From: JAKAXS01 sp965279065
GTDB lineage: Bacteria > Pseudomonadota > Alphaproteobacteria > Rhizobiales > Hyphomicrobiaceae
DNA length: 64,000 nt
Direction: 5' to 3'
Assembly: GCA_965279065.1 (NCBI GenBank)
Contig: OZ257134.1
Span: forward strand, 620,001-684,000
The position numbers were made by a program, and so were the translations under genes. The notes beneath the pieces were generated by a model that was not told the DNA's origin, made no database searches, and saw nothing but the letters and a program-made list of their open reading frames with translations. This document shows positions 63,071-64,000 of this stretch, piece after piece; within the stretch, counting starts at the first letter, position 1; every line of letters starts with the position of its first letter.

Positions 63071-64000
63071 CTAGGCGGCTGCCTCGCGCTCCGGCATCGC
63101 TGCGCCGACGAGATCCAGCGCCTCGCCTAGCACGTCGGCGGACGCTCCCGCCAGCGTCGCGTTCTCGCTCAGATGCCGCCGGAACAGCCGGCCGCGCGGC
63201 TGGCCGTGATACAGGCCAAGGATGTGGCGCGTCACCTGCGAGACCTTGCCGCCGCCGCCGACGTGCGCGGTGACGTACGGCATCAATGCCGCAATCGCCT
63301 CGCCCCGCGTCACGGGCGCGCGCGTATCGCCGAACAGAAGATGATCGACGTCAGCCAGGATATAGGGCGTCTGATACGCCGCGCGACCCATCATCACGCC
63401 GTCGACGTTGGCCAGATGCGCCCGCGCCTGCTCGAGGCTGGCGACGCCGCCGTTGATGACGATCGTAAGGTCAGGCCTGCCCGCCTTTAGCCGGTAAACG
63501 CGCGCATAGTCGAGCGGCGGCACTTCGCGGTTCTCCTTCGGGCTGAGCCCGGACAGCCACGCCTTGCGCGCATGCACCACGAAGGTGCGGCAGCCGGCGT
63601 CCGCCACCGTCGCCACGAAACGGGAGAGATCCGCCTCGCTGTCCTGGTCGTCGATGCCGATGCGGCACTTGACGGTGACCGGCACGCGCACTGCGGCTTG
63701 CATGGCCGCCACGCACGCCGCCACGAGCTGTGGCTCAGCCATCAGGCACGCCCCGAAGCGTCCCTCCTGCACGCGATCGGACGGGCAGCCGATATTGAGA
63801 TTGATCTCGCCATAGCCGAATGCCTCGCCGATTGCTGCTGCTTCCGCGAGCTTGCCCGCATCGGATCCGCCGAGCTGCAGCGCCACCGGCTGCTCTTGAT
63901 CATCGAAACCAATCAACCGCTCGCGATTGCCGTGGATCACGGCATCCGCGGTCACCATCTCGGTATAGAGCAGCGCATGCCGCGTCAGCTGGCGATGAAA
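63071..64000 (-). CDS. dusA: tRNA-dihydrouridine(20/20a) synthase, N-terminus beyond the window
   Basis: The frame is open to the last base of the window (the final 14 codons read FHRQLTRHALLYTE), so the start of the gene is missing. DusA uses FMN and NADPH to reduce uridine 20/20a of tRNA. The visible 309 residues contain EMVTADAVIHG, VALQLGGSD, INLNIGCPSDRVQEGRFGACLM (part, with the catalytic Cys) and VTVKCRIGIDD. Also present are FVVHARKAWLSGLSPKENR, INGGVASLEQ, GVMMGRAAYQTPYIL and HILGLYHGQP. Typical members are about 330 residues, so only some 20-30 are lost. Confidence 0.95.
   Translation of the reverse strand, partial: FHRQLTRHALLYTEMVTADAVIHGNRERLIGFDDQEQPVALQLGGSDAGKLAEAAAIGEAFGYGEINLNIGCPSDRVQEGRFGACLMAEPQLVAACVAAMQAAVRVPVTVKCRIGIDDQDSEADLSRFVATVADAGCRTFVVHARKAWLSGLSPKENREVPPLDYARVYRLKAGRPDLTIVINGGVASLEQARAHLANVDGVMMGRAAYQTPYILADVDHLLFGDTRAPVTRGEAIAALMPYVTAHVGGGGKVSQVTRHILGLYHGQPRGRLFRRHLSENATLAGASADVLGEALDLVGAAMPEREAAA

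Overview
The window is GC-rich, densely coded chromosomal DNA from an alphaproteobacterium, most likely of the order Hyphomicrobiales (Rhizobiales). The evidence is the partly conserved block yacG-maf / LMW phosphatase-UPF0262-hisD-DUF2948, three rhizobial-type porins with an N-terminal coiled coil, a class III adenylate cyclase beside a Crp-type regulator, the alphaproteobacterial carboxynorspermidine route, and bipartite 'GTCATCC...' palindromic repeats. I cannot name the genus from sequence alone.

Layout. 1-2.6 kb: the tail of a Pro/Ala-rich protein, a DUF1810 gene cut short, then an AT-richer accessory patch with an orphan membrane/coiled-coil protein and a 66-codon frame that appears to start at ATA. 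The patch ends at a remnant of the carboxynorspermidine synthase gene. 2.6-11.7 kb: a PAS-PAS hybrid histidine kinase, the intact carboxynorspermidine synthase, small secreted proteins, a soluble double-PAS chemoreceptor, an AraC regulator and the carboxynorspermidine decarboxylase nspC. 11.7-17.8 kb: housekeeping block on the minus strand (yacG, maf, LMW phosphatase, UPF0262, hisD, DUF2948), interrupted by a plus-strand Crp/adenylate cyclase pair. 18.1-26.7 kb: an outer-membrane beta-barrel protein and a type I secretion locus. The locus has two unusual repeat- or low-complexity cargo candidates, a PrtD-like ABC exporter and an HlyD-type adaptor, and converges with a LuxR solo. 27-36 kb: a sorbosone dehydrogenase-like protein, a decayed low-affinity iron permease, hydrolases, small secreted proteins, a piuC/TonB-receptor iron pair and a trypsin-like protease with a Cys-rich C-terminal domain. 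36-48.9 kb: three porin paralogues, tRNA-Phe, recJ, a sulfate-binding protein followed by a Cys-rich micro-ORF and a small hydrolase, a secretory lipase, a DUF4166 protein and an S41 peptidase. 49-56 kb: PilZ protein and a complete leucine/isovalerate catabolic operon (ivd, MCC beta, MCC alpha, HMG-CoA lyase, methylglutaconyl-CoA hydratase). 56-64 kb: SRPBCC-like protein, class II DAHP synthase, dihydrofolate reductase, a stand-alone receiver, an SDR, an APH-like kinase, a TauE/SafE permease and the start-truncated dusA.

The strongest candidate for an undescribed system is the type I secretion locus (19,352-25,820). Its first cargo joins a Cys/Pro pentapeptide array to a long Gly/Leu/Asp/Asn repeat and has no RTX repeats. 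Its two cargos share a C-terminal motif. Its ABC protein carries a long N-terminal extension and has Leu where the switch histidine is expected. All functional statements are inferred from reading the sequence; no database search was run.
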